From: Thermodesulforhabdaceae bacterium
GTDB lineage: Bacteria > Desulfobacterota > Syntrophobacteria > Syntrophobacterales > Thermodesulforhabdaceae
Length of the DNA: 64,000 nucleotides
Reading direction: 5' to 3'
Assembly (NCBI GenBank): GCA_037482015.1
Contig: JBBFKT010000004.1
Coordinates: forward strand, 108,443 to 172,442
Position 1 is the stretch's first letter, and every line of letters begins with the position of its first letter. The translations under genes and the position numbers were made by a program. Positions 56,450 through 64,000 of the stretch are shown here, piece after piece. Under the pieces are notes generated by a model. It was not told the origin of the DNA, did not search any database, and saw only the letters and a list, made by a program, of their open reading frames with translations.

Positions 56450-57624
56450 TGGGAAGGCGAGTAGGAATGGAAGTTTCAATTGCGGCGGCGGAAGCAGTCG
56501 CCCTTATAGATGTTGATGTTGTGGCGGCATATCCCATTACACCCCAGACTCATATTGTGGAGCATCTTTCGGAGCTTGTTGCTAATGGACATCTGGACGC
56601 TGAATTTGTTCCAGTGGAATCTGAACATTCGGCCATGAGCGTATGTGTGGGAGCTGCGGCCGCTGGAGCTCGCACCTTTACTTCTACAAGTGCTCAGGGA
56701 TATGCTCTGATGGTTGAAATTTGTTATATAGCCTCAAGCATGAGGCTACCAATAGTAATGGTTATGGCAAATCGAGCTATGAGCGCTCCTATAAGTATCT
56801 GGAATGATCACGCAGATATGATGCTTGCTAGAGATACAGGATGGATTCAGACCGTTGCTGAAAATGGACAGGAAGTGGTTGATTTGCTAATCCATGCTTA
56901 CCGTGTGGCGGAAGATCATCGAGTCCTTCTCCCCGTTATAGTTAACTTAGATGGCTTCATTCTTTCCCATGTTATTGAACCAATAGAACTTCCGTCAAAA
57001 GAAGAAGTCCAGAAATATCTGCCACCTTATAAGCCTGCTCTAAGGCTTGATCCGAAAAATCCTGTAACTATGGGACCCGTTGGTGTTCCTGAAATTTACA
57101 CCGAGGCAAAGAAGGCTCAGGACGAGGCTTTAAAGAATTCCAAAAAGGTTATCATAGAAGCATGGGAAGAATTTGCTAAGCATTTCGGAAGAACCTATAG
57201 ACCGGTGGAAACTTATAAGTGTGAGGATGCAGAGGTTATTCTTCTTCTTATGGGAAGTATTGCCGAGACAGCAATGAGAGCCGTAGATGCGATGAGAGCC
57301 AGAGGTAAAAAAGTGGGGCTTGCTCGAATAAGGCTTTTCAGACCTTTCCCTGTGGAAGAGCTTGTTTCTACCCTGAAGAATGCTCGAACTGTTGCCGTCA
57401 TAGACAGAGCTCTGGGATTTAATGGACATGTAGGACCTGTTTGTGCCGAAGTGAAATCTATGCTTTTTGATCATGGACTTACGCCTTATGTGTGGAACTA
57501 TATTGCCGGTCTTGGTGGGCGGGATGTTACAGTAGAAAATTTCATTGAAATGGTTGATATGGTCGAAGCCAAAGCAGCTAAGAAGGAACCGATGGGATAT
57601 GAGATTATTAATGTGAGGGAATAA
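56449..57624 (+). CDS. porA: Pyruvate:ferredoxin oxidoreductase alpha subunit
   Basis: 391 residues. AAYPITPQTHIVEHL (substrate/TPP segment), EFVPVESEHSAMSVCVGAAAAG, and TSAQGYALM are the alpha-subunit marks. ATG overlaps the porD stop. Confidence 0.94.
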   Translation: MGRRVGMEVSIAAAEAVALIDVDVVAAYPITPQTHIVEHLSELVANGHLDAEFVPVESEHSAMSVCVGAAAAGARTFTSTSAQGYALMVEICYIASSMRLPIVMVMANRAMSAPISIWNDHADMMLARDTGWIQTVAENGQEVVDLLIHAYRVAEDHRVLLPVIVNLDGFILSHVIEPIELPSKEEVQKYLPPYKPALRLDPKNPVTMGPVGVPEIYTEAKKAQDEALKNSKKVIIEAWEEFAKHFGRTYRPVETYKCEDAEVILLLMGSIAETAMRAVDAMRARGKKVGLARIRLFRPFPVEELVSTLKNARTVAVIDRALGFNGHVGPVCAEVKSMLFDHGLTPYVWNYIAGLGGRDVTVENFIEMVDMVEAKAAKKEPMGYEIINVRE

Positions 57625-57627
57625 TCC

Positions 57628-58617
57628 ATGGGAATAGCAAGCGAAGCGTTAAAAGATTTTAAAGGCTTTACGATGAAAAACATCCCTTCAGTGGAACCCC
57701 TTTCACCGGGGCATAGGGCCTGTCAGGGATGTGTTGAAATTTTAGCTCTGAGGCTTGCTCTCAAGGCTATCGGCACGAATGTAATCGTTGCAAGTGCTAC
57801 TGGATGCATGGAGATCGTCACATCGCCCTATCCTCAAACAGCCTGGCGAGTGCCGTGGATCCATGTTGCCTTTGAAAATGCGGCAGCAGTCATAAGCGGC
57901 GTTGAATCGGCTTATAAAGTGCTTGCGCGAAAGGGAAGAATAAGCCCTGAAGATAAAGTGGTTTTTTTGGGGTATGGTGGTGATGGTGGGACGGCTGATA
58001 TTGGGCTTCAGGCTTTGAGCGGGGCTTTAGAACGTGGACATGATATTGTTTACATCTGTCTCGACAATGAAGCTTACATGAATACAGGAATCCAGAGATC
58101 ATCTTCGACTCCATATGGTGCTATGACAACTACTTCTCCGCCGGGGAAAAAGAGCATAGGACAGACGACCTGGAAGAAAAATGTTCCTGCCATCGCAGCA
58201 GCTCATGATATTCCCTATGTTGCGACGGCATCCCCTGCCTATCCACTTGATCTTATGAATAAAGTGAAAAAAGCCGCTATGGTGCCGGGACCCGCTTATG
58301 TTCATATCTTTTCGGTTTGTCCTACCGGATGGAGACATCCGACAAATATAGCTATAGAAGTTGCGAAGATGGCTGTAGCAACTAATGTGTTCCCGCTTTA
58401 TGAGGTGATCGATGGTAAATGGATCCTTTCTCGCAAAAATCCTAAGCCAAAGCCGGTGGTGGATTACTTGAAAATGCAGCGCCGGTTTGCTCATCTTACA
58501 GAAGAAGAGATTGAAAAGATTCAGGCTAGAGTGAATGCTGAGTGGGAAGCTTTACTGGAAAGATGTGGAGAAAAGAAAGAACCGGCTCCTGAAGGTGCTG
58601 AACCCTCCGGAGAATAG
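57628..58617 (+). CDS. porB: Pyruvate:ferredoxin oxidoreductase beta subunit
   Basis: 329 residues; binds TPP and a [4Fe-4S] cluster. Cysteines in HRACQGCVE and SATGCMEI, TPP motif GYGGDGGTADIG, and NEAYMNTGIQRSSSTPYGA, a segment typical of pyruvate-type PorB. Pyruvate is therefore the likely substrate, though related 2-oxoacids cannot be excluded. Converts pyruvate plus CoA to acetyl-CoA, CO2 and reduced ferredoxin. Confidence 0.93.
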   Translation: MGIASEALKDFKGFTMKNIPSVEPLSPGHRACQGCVEILALRLALKAIGTNVIVASATGCMEIVTSPYPQTAWRVPWIHVAFENAAAVISGVESAYKVLARKGRISPEDKVVFLGYGGDGGTADIGLQALSGALERGHDIVYICLDNEAYMNTGIQRSSSTPYGAMTTTSPPGKKSIGQTTWKKNVPAIAAAHDIPYVATASPAYPLDLMNKVKKAAMVPGPAYVHIFSVCPTGWRHPTNIAIEVAKMAVATNVFPLYEVIDGKWILSRKNPKPKPVVDYLKMQRRFAHLTEEEIEKIQARVNAEWEALLERCGEKKEPAPEGAEPSGE

Positions 58618-58652
58618 CAAATAAGTCAAAAAGCAATATGCTGAAATTAACA

Positions 58653-58686
58653 GGGGGACGTTTATGAAAAGCGTCCCCTATTTTTA
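58653..58686 (+). terminator. porGDAB terminator
   Basis: GGGGACG (54-60 of this block, 58654-58660) pairs with CGTCCCC (58672-58678), followed by TATTTTTAT. Confidence 0.88.
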
Positions 58687-59094
58687 TATTTCTTTGAAAA
58701 CCTTTGCGAGAGAGTCCCCCGCTACGTGCATTTTCCATTCGTTTTGATAACCAAAAGGAGTTTCTAGGACGGTATATCCGGCATTTTCTAGTTTGCGCTT
58801 AACTTCGGAAATGATCGATAAGGCTACATCCGGAGATGCCTTTTCTGAGCCGAGGTGATTGAAGGAGTGAAGAATAACGGTTTTAGTCTGAAATTTTCCG
58901 GCAAGCCATTTGGCATTTTTTACAAATTTGGTAATCACGTTTCCACTTCGTTGTTCATCAGTTGGTTCTGCGTGATAGAAGATGATAACAGCTTGAGACG
59001 CCTCAATAGTTTTTTCTTGATCAGGCACGTCAGGTATTGTCTTTTCTCTGGGCGTAAGCCAAAATTCGTGAGCGAAAAACATTAGAAGCTTCAT
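58684..59094 (-). CDS. Free-standing threonyl-tRNA synthetase editing domain
   Basis: 136 residues from ATG 59094 (AAGGAG upstream). It matches the archaeal ThrRS N-terminal editing domain: MKLLMFFAHEFWLTP opening, HSFNHLGSEKASPDVALSII in the middle, and YTVLETPFGYQNEWKMHVAGDSLA near the end (archaeal: PFGYYKAF...GHPLAEL). This fold (also of D-Tyr-tRNA deacylase) removes misacylated Ser from tRNA-Thr in archaea. Why a bacterium carries it alone is unknown. Confidence 0.78.
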   Translation of the reverse strand: MKLLMFFAHEFWLTPREKTIPDVPDQEKTIEASQAVIIFYHAEPTDEQRSGNVITKFVKNAKWLAGKFQTKTVILHSFNHLGSEKASPDVALSIISEVKRKLENAGYTVLETPFGYQNEWKMHVAGDSLAKVFKEI

Positions 59095-59171
59095 AGCGCT
59101 TTGCTCCTTGCCAGGTGATATTGATTGTTTATTAACCAGACTGTTTCTAGTTAAAAAAAATGGAGGACGCA

Positions 59172-59885
59172 ATGATTTACAACTTTTTCTCTTTGGAAAA
59201 CCTCACAGCCCTTATTACTCTAACTGCTATGGAACTAGTTCTGGGCATTGATAACATTGTCTTTATAGCAGTGGTTACTTCAAGGCTCCCTGCTAGGTCT
59301 CAATCTTCTGCTAGACGTGTCGGTTTGGCTCTAGCTTTGATTTTTCGCATAGCTCTTCTTTCTCTCTTGTTTGTTATGACTCATTTTACAAAACCTTTAG
59401 TAACTATTTTGGGGAACGAGTTTTCTGTGCGTGATGTGATCCTTATTGCAGGTGGGCTTTTTCTTATCGCTAAGGCTACCCATGAAATCCACGTTAAGCT
59501 TGAAGGGGTAAAGGAAGATAAAAGCAAAAAATCTAAGGCGATCTCTAGTTTCTCGGGGGCTATAATCCAGATTGCCATTATAGATATTGTCTTTTCGTTA
59601 GATTCTATTATCACCGCTATTGGTATGGCAAGACATATTGGGGTTATGATCCTAGCAGTGGTTCTTGCTGTTGTTTTTATGATGTTTTTCAGTGGAGTTG
59701 TCTCGGCTTTCATAGAACGTCATCCCACCCTTAAAATGCTCGCTTTAAGTTTCCTACTTTTAGTTGGTGTTGCCCTAGTAGCTGATGGCTTTGGAAAACA
59801 CATAGAACGAGGATACATCTATTTTGCCATGGGCTTTTCGGTTTTTGTTGAATGGCTTAACATAAAGGCTCAAGCGAGAAAATAA
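59172..59885 (+). CDS. TerC-family membrane protein
   Basis: 237 residues, six to seven spans, with the paired acidic motifs MELVLGIDNIVFIAVV and IDIVFSLDSIITAIGMARH of the TerC family. TerC proteins are involved in metal homeostasis (manganese efflux) and tellurium resistance. ATG 59172 chosen for its GGAGG; a longer start at 59160 lacks one. Confidence 0.9.
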   Translation: MIYNFFSLENLTALITLTAMELVLGIDNIVFIAVVTSRLPARSQSSARRVGLALALIFRIALLSLLFVMTHFTKPLVTILGNEFSVRDVILIAGGLFLIAKATHEIHVKLEGVKEDKSKKSKAISSFSGAIIQIAIIDIVFSLDSIITAIGMARHIGVMILAVVLAVVFMMFFSGVVSAFIERHPTLKMLALSFLLLVGVALVADGFGKHIERGYIYFAMGFSVFVEWLNIKAQARK

Positions 59886-59900
59886 GGGGGAGATTGGTAG

Positions 59901-62426
59901 ATGAAGAAGTTGATATTGATCTCTGTGGTCATTTCGATTTTCTTAGGAGGATTTACCAGTATTGTTTTGTCCGAACAGGAAACTTCTACTTCTCCAGCTT
60001 TAGATCCGGAACAGTTGGACAAGTTGTCTCAATCCCTAACTCAGGCGATCCAGGAGGAAAAGATAGCTCTAGATAGTATAGCAAATCGGATGGCAGAGTT
60101 TAAGCGTATTCAAAATATTTTTGTTGTGGAACTGGATTCTCTTAACTTGCTTCTCTCCACCTATGTTAACATTGCTAATCTTTCCAGTATAGGACTGGAT
60201 GACTTGGAAAAAGTGAGTAGTAATCTAAAAGGGAGTCTAGCAAGAATCTCCGAGCGAATGAAAGAAATAGAAGAGAAAGAAGAAGAACTTTCAGAACTTA
60301 TAAATAAAACGGTTGAACAGAGGAACGTAAATGAGCAACAGTTAAAAGATCTTAAAGCTCGCGAATTATCCACTCCCGCAGCTCAGACGGTTATTAAATC
60401 TCTTGGACAGCTTACGGAATTGCTTAAGAAAAAGGAGAAGGAATTTAGAAAACTGCATGCCTCTTACCGCGCTTTAATTGATCAAGCTAAAACAAGTATA
60501 AACAACGGGTCAGTTCTTCTTGAAAAAGTTGATGAACACATTACCAAGAAGAAACGAGAGGAGCTTTTTCAGAGAAAGCAGTCAATCTTTACAATGCTTT
60601 CTCGGGAAAGTTTCGTTCAAGAATTGACCCAATTCTGGACTGCTGTTACCAATCTTGCTTCAAAACAATTCTGGATTAGTCAATGGCAGGTGCTGGCAAG
60701 AACAACATTTGTTTTTGTGGTGGTTTTTCTCGCATTACTTGTGGGTGTTGAACATGTTCTAAAACGAATCAGTGGCTTCTTGTCTAGAACATGGTTTCTT
60801 GACCGAGTAAGTAAGCTAAAACCTTTCCTGTTTGCTCATATTCAACTGATCTTGTCATCTATAGGATTGTTGGGAGCAGTTGTTTTTGCTCAAATATATT
60901 TCCGTATAAACGGGCTGTATGATGCCTCTACACCCGTTAGGTTTTTTGTTTTAGCCATAACCGTATGGCTTTTTACGAGATGGATCCTTGATTTTCTTAA
61001 GATTTATAAGGAAGTGGTCGGCATTCTGAGAGATAAGGTCTTTCAAACTTATCTTAAAGTCTATGTCCATATTGCAAGATGGCTAATTCTATTATACCTG
61101 TTTATAAAAGAATTTGTTGGCTTTGGAAGCTTTTTTATCTCTTATAGATTGGCTATGGAGTTAGCATTTCTTGGAATGTTGGGTTTTTTCTGGAAAGAAT
61201 GTCGTTCCATATTATTGCCGATTTTAGAATCCAAAAAAGCAAAAATAATCTTTTTTGGGTTGGTAAGTTTTTCATATCTCGTTTTCGGCGGATCTGTTCT
61301 GATGGAACTTCTTGGATATACGCTTTTTGTCTCATTATGGCTTGCAAGCTGGGCTTATACTTTTGTTTTTTCCCTTTGGGTTTGGATGATTGCTCAGGAT
61401 CTTATTGAATGGGAACGAACCCTTAAAGGAGTTGTCTCTTATCTGCCGGAAGATTCGAGAGAATACCAAGAATCGCTTAGTTGGCTTTTGCTGAGGCTTT
61501 TTTGGGTGGCCTTTGTGCTTGGTTCCATAATTGTTCTGTTAATTGTCTGGGGTGCTAAACGGGAAGTTCTACTGACCACTATAAAATTGCTTCATACCCC
61601 CATACCTATTGGTAACATGAGCTTTAGGCTCATATCGCTCGTTTATGCAACTATAATTATCACTGTTACGCGTTTAGTAACTCGCAAAATAAGACACTTT
61701 ATGAAAGAAGGGCTTTTTAAATACAGCGGGCTCGATCACGGTGTTCAAGAATCTATAATAACTATAACGACTTACATTGCCTGGCTTTTGGGGATAATGC
61801 TGGCACTCAATGTAATTGGTTTCAGTTCTACATCTTTTACTGTCTTGTTTGGCGCTCTAGGTGTTGGTCTTGGTTTTGGACTTCAGCAAATTTTTAACAA
61901 TTTTGTAAGCGGCGTTATTATGCTTATTGAACGTCCGATACAGGTTGGAGATGTGGTTGAAATTGGGGGAATTCGTGGAGTGGTCAAAAAGGTTAATGTA
62001 AGAGCTACTGTTGTTCAAACTTTTGATAATGCATCGTTCATTATTCCTAACTCCGAGTTTATCAGTGGGAGAATAATAAACTGGAGTTTCCAGGATCCCA
62101 CAATAAGGAACTCCATAACCGTTGGGGTAGCCTACGGGTCGGATATCAATCTAGTCAAGGATACCCTTATGGAAGCGGCGATAAATCATCCTAAGGTTAT
62201 TAAAGATCCCCCGCCAGATGTTCTTTTTAAGGACTTTGGAGATAGCGCTCTGGTGTTTAGCCTTCGTTTTTTCACTCATGCAAAGGATGCAATTTTAACT
62301 GAAACAGAACTTAGGTCTGCGATCTATAAACTGTTTGTTGAGCGAGGCATAGAGATTCCGTTTCCCCAGCGTGATGTTCATATCAAATCGGGGGTGATCC
62401 AGTATCAGGGAATAGAAAGTTCCTGA
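59901..62426 (+). CDS. MscS-type mechanosensitive channel (large, MscK-like)
   Basis: 841 residues. Signal peptide (residues 1-24, ending near VLSEQE), periplasmic coiled coil about 35-225, a run of inner-membrane spans about 270-600, then the MscS core with pore helix ALGVGLGFGLQQIFNNFVSG and beta domain ERPIQVGDVVEIG near residue 700, and a cytoplasmic end. Gate channel opened by membrane tension, releasing solutes on hypo-osmotic shock. Overlaps the MFS gene tail to tail by 22 bases. Confidence 0.92.
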   Translation: MKKLILISVVISIFLGGFTSIVLSEQETSTSPALDPEQLDKLSQSLTQAIQEEKIALDSIANRMAEFKRIQNIFVVELDSLNLLLSTYVNIANLSSIGLDDLEKVSSNLKGSLARISERMKEIEEKEEELSELINKTVEQRNVNEQQLKDLKARELSTPAAQTVIKSLGQLTELLKKKEKEFRKLHASYRALIDQAKTSINNGSVLLEKVDEHITKKKREELFQRKQSIFTMLSRESFVQELTQFWTAVTNLASKQFWISQWQVLARTTFVFVVVFLALLVGVEHVLKRISGFLSRTWFLDRVSKLKPFLFAHIQLILSSIGLLGAVVFAQIYFRINGLYDASTPVRFFVLAITVWLFTRWILDFLKIYKEVVGILRDKVFQTYLKVYVHIARWLILLYLFIKEFVGFGSFFISYRLAMELAFLGMLGFFWKECRSILLPILESKKAKIIFFGLVSFSYLVFGGSVLMELLGYTLFVSLWLASWAYTFVFSLWVWMIAQDLIEWERTLKGVVSYLPEDSREYQESLSWLLLRLFWVAFVLGSIIVLLIVWGAKREVLLTTIKLLHTPIPIGNMSFRLISLVYATIIITVTRLVTRKIRHFMKEGLFKYSGLDHGVQESIITITTYIAWLLGIMLALNVIGFSSTSFTVLFGALGVGLGFGLQQIFNNFVSGVIMLIERPIQVGDVVEIGGIRGVVKKVNVRATVVQTFDNASFIIPNSEFISGRIINWSFQDPTIRNSITVGVAYGSDINLVKDTLMEAAINHPKVIKDPPPDVLFKDFGDSALVFSLRFFTHAKDAILTETELRSAIYKLFVERGIEIPFPQRDVHIKSGVIQYQGIESS

Positions 62427-63649
62427 TGAAATTTTTTCAGGAGATAATAACGCTTCATCATAACGAGAAAAGTTGCTGTTAAAAGTAGTGTTAAGCATGC
62501 CGCAATCTCGAATGCCAGGCGGTAACCCCATTTTTCGATAATTGGCCCCATAGTTAAAGATGCGCTCATGATACCAAAGTAAATAGCGGTGTTATAGCCG
62601 CCCATAGCGATTCCTCTAGTCTCAGATGATGTAACCTCTGTTATTATTGCTCCAATGGATGGAAAGGCTAAAGCCATGCCACCGCCGAGAAAAAAGGCGT
62701 TTAAAACGAAATTGGTAAGACTTTTAGAAAAGGCGAAGCCCAAGATGGCAATCATGACAGCAAAGATACCAACCATAACTAGTTTGTTTCTATTTGTGAC
62801 TTTATCGCTAAGCCATCCAAAAGGAGCTCGAGATAAGGCGTTCGTTAGCCCTTGAGTGAAGAAAATAAGTCCTATGTGACTAAGAGCTATACCTGCATCG
62901 TGAGCATGCAATGGTATAAATGTAACAAACATGCCTAGAGCAAAACATCCTCCAAAGGTAATAATCCAGCAAGCTACAAGAGCGCTATTAATTGTCTGAA
63001 TAACTTTTAATGACTTACCAGGCTGGTGCGGTGGATTTGTTGGTGTTTTTGTAGTCTTTCTTTTTGGTAGAGCAAAAAACATTATAACAAAGAGTAGTAA
63101 AGTAAGTCCTCCAGATATGAGGAAAACCGATCCATAGTCTAATTTTTCTGCAGTCCAGCTACCAAGAGCAGGTCCTATACTCATGCCAAGGTAGAGAGAT
63201 GTTGTGTACCACCCGTAGGCTCGACCTATGTGGCTTGATGGAGTTATATCAGCGACGAAAGACATCATCGTAGGACCATAAGTTGATAAACCAACCCCGA
63301 ATAGAAAATAGATGACCAAAATTTGCAAAGGAGACGTGGTAAAATAGAGAGCAAAACAAGTGAAGCTCAGGATGATAAGCCCTACACAGGCAATGATCTT
63401 TCTTCCGAATCGATCAGAAAGAAAACCCATAGGAAATGACAGTGCACCAGCGGTGAAGAAAAATGCGGAGTTTATCATGCCAACCATTTTCGTGGATGCT
63501 CCAAGGTTTTTTGCATATATGGGCACTATAGGTATTCTCATATACGATGCCACATAGCATCCTAGAGTTATGAAACAAACTATAATGAGGATATAATAGT
63601 TTTTCCAAATGTTGGATAAAACAACCACAGTCCTACGCTCCGAAGACAT
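62405..63649 (-). CDS. MFS transporter
   Basis: 414 residues, twelve hydrophobic spans. Loop 2-3 motif GFLSDRFGRKI and the second-half equivalent GWLSDKVTNRNK identify the major facilitator fold; VPIYAKNLGASTKMVGMI is typical of drug or metabolite efflux members. Substrate not determined. ATG 63649 is used (GGAGG upstream); TTG 63652 is one codon earlier. Confidence 0.88.
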   Translation of the reverse strand: MSSERRTVVVLSNIWKNYYILIIVCFITLGCYVASYMRIPIVPIYAKNLGASTKMVGMINSAFFFTAGALSFPMGFLSDRFGRKIIACVGLIILSFTCFALYFTTSPLQILVIYFLFGVGLSTYGPTMMSFVADITPSSHIGRAYGWYTTSLYLGMSIGPALGSWTAEKLDYGSVFLISGGLTLLLFVIMFFALPKRKTTKTPTNPPHQPGKSLKVIQTINSALVACWIITFGGCFALGMFVTFIPLHAHDAGIALSHIGLIFFTQGLTNALSRAPFGWLSDKVTNRNKLVMVGIFAVMIAILGFAFSKSLTNFVLNAFFLGGGMALAFPSIGAIITEVTSSETRGIAMGGYNTAIYFGIMSASLTMGPIIEKWGYRLAFEIAACLTLLLTATFLVMMKRYYLLKKFHQELSIP

Positions 63650-63794
63650 CAACTCTAACCTCCACTTTAAGCATGAGGTTATTTAGAATTTGTTCCATCC
63701 ATAACCAGTTTTTTTGAAATTTAACCCGCCAAATTAGCTATCGTCAAACAATTGTTCGTTGTACCCAATGCTTTAGGATTGGATAAAAATGATG

Positions 63795-63912
63795 GCGTTT
63801 GAAAATTTCTCTTATGGGATGGCTAAGTAACATAAACTGTAGAAAACGCAGGGATGGGGCTCAACTTGGAAGACCTGTCCAAATGTAGGGGCACGGCATG
63901 CCGTGCCCCTAC
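63795..63912 (+). repeat. Dispersed palindrome-ended repeat, copy 4
   Basis: Lacks about 40 internal bases present in copies 1-3. Terminal palindrome at 63885-63912 is perfect with arm triplets ACG and CGT. Confidence 0.85.
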
Positions 63913-63917
63913 AATCG

Positions 63918-64000
63918 GTGCGCCCGGCATGGGCGTGCTCCCGGAGGTGAAAGTCCTCCCGTGAGTTGATCACAGCGAGCGAAGGGAAGCGCAACTGCAC
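63918..64000 (+). mobile_element. Group IIC-like intron, 5' end, cut by the window edge
   Basis: Starts GTGCGCCCGGCATGGGCGTG, near-identical to the 5' end of known group IIC introns such as that of Oceanobacillus iheyensis (GTGTGCCCGGCATGGG), followed by the domain I motif GAGGTGAAAGTCCTC. It begins five bases after the palindrome of repeat copy 4. Group IIC introns insert next to stem-loops, which fits. The reverse transcriptase would lie beyond the window. Confidence 0.75.

Overview
The window reads as a chromosome segment from an anaerobic, Gram-negative bacterium, most likely a Desulfobacterota (deltaproteobacterial) sulfate reducer or syntroph. This is an inference from gene content: four-subunit pyruvate:ferredoxin oxidoreductase, a soluble NuoE/F/G-like flavin and iron-sulfur module, an archaeal-type split glutamate synthase loaded with ferredoxin domains, a DUF116 gene in a def-fmt-rsmB cluster, and sigma-54 control of glutamine synthesis. 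No rRNA or species marker is present, so the exact lineage cannot be fixed.

Layout. 1-1.6 kb: a dispersed palindromic repeat and broken IS1634-like transposase pieces lying in opposite orientations. 1.8-9.9 kb (+): a translation/envelope operon rpsB-tsf-pyrH-frr-uppS-cdsA-dxr-rseP-tsaB plus a cysteine-cluster protein. 9.8-17.2 kb (-): sugar-nucleotide epimerase, lon, clpX, clpP, tig and tRNA-Leu(UAG). 17.2-26.6 kb: shikimate kinase, an ArsA-type ATPase with a small partner, a coiled-coil nuclease-like protein with 105-bp internal repeats, an AmpG-like permease, aroQ, HMG-CoA-lyase-like enzyme, a copper-chaperone-like protein, and a phosphate/anion transport cluster (CBS, DUF47, PiT, TSUP). 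26.8-31.3 kb: def-fmt-DUF116-rsmB-rpe. 31.4-38.5 kb: NuoE/F/G-like module, dCMP deaminase, an MtrA-like/thymidylate-synthase fusion, a HAD protein and a lipase-like protein. 38.6-40.7 kb: CIRCE-controlled groESL. 40.7-49.6 kb: a nitrogen-assimilation island in which a three-gene split glutamate synthase and glnA diverge from one control region carrying two sigma-54 promoters and an NtrC-like palindrome, followed by an orphan glutamate-synthase-like gene. 49.6-54 kb: repeat, group II intron remnant, and a multi-PAS histidine kinase whose receiver domain has been cut down by a deletion with frameshift. 54-58.7 kb: monooxygenase-fold protein, TetR regulator and porGDAB. 58.7-64 kb: free-standing threonyl-tRNA editing domain, TerC-family membrane protein, MscS-type channel, MFS transporter, then another dispersed repeat followed by the 5' end of a group IIC-like intron running off the edge.

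The most distinctive signals are: (i) a dispersed repeat ending in a palindrome of invariant frame (GGGGC, 3 nt, GCATGC, 3 nt, GCCCC) whose variable arms co-vary between copies, and which in two copies is followed exactly 5 nt downstream by the 5' end of a group IIC-like intron; (ii) the symmetrical sigma-54/NtrC control region between glnA and the glutamate synthase operon; (iii) the MtrA-like/thymidylate synthase fusion beside a dCMP deaminase; (iv) the histidine kinase with a decapitated receiver. I saw no CRISPR array, no prophage and no obvious defence island.
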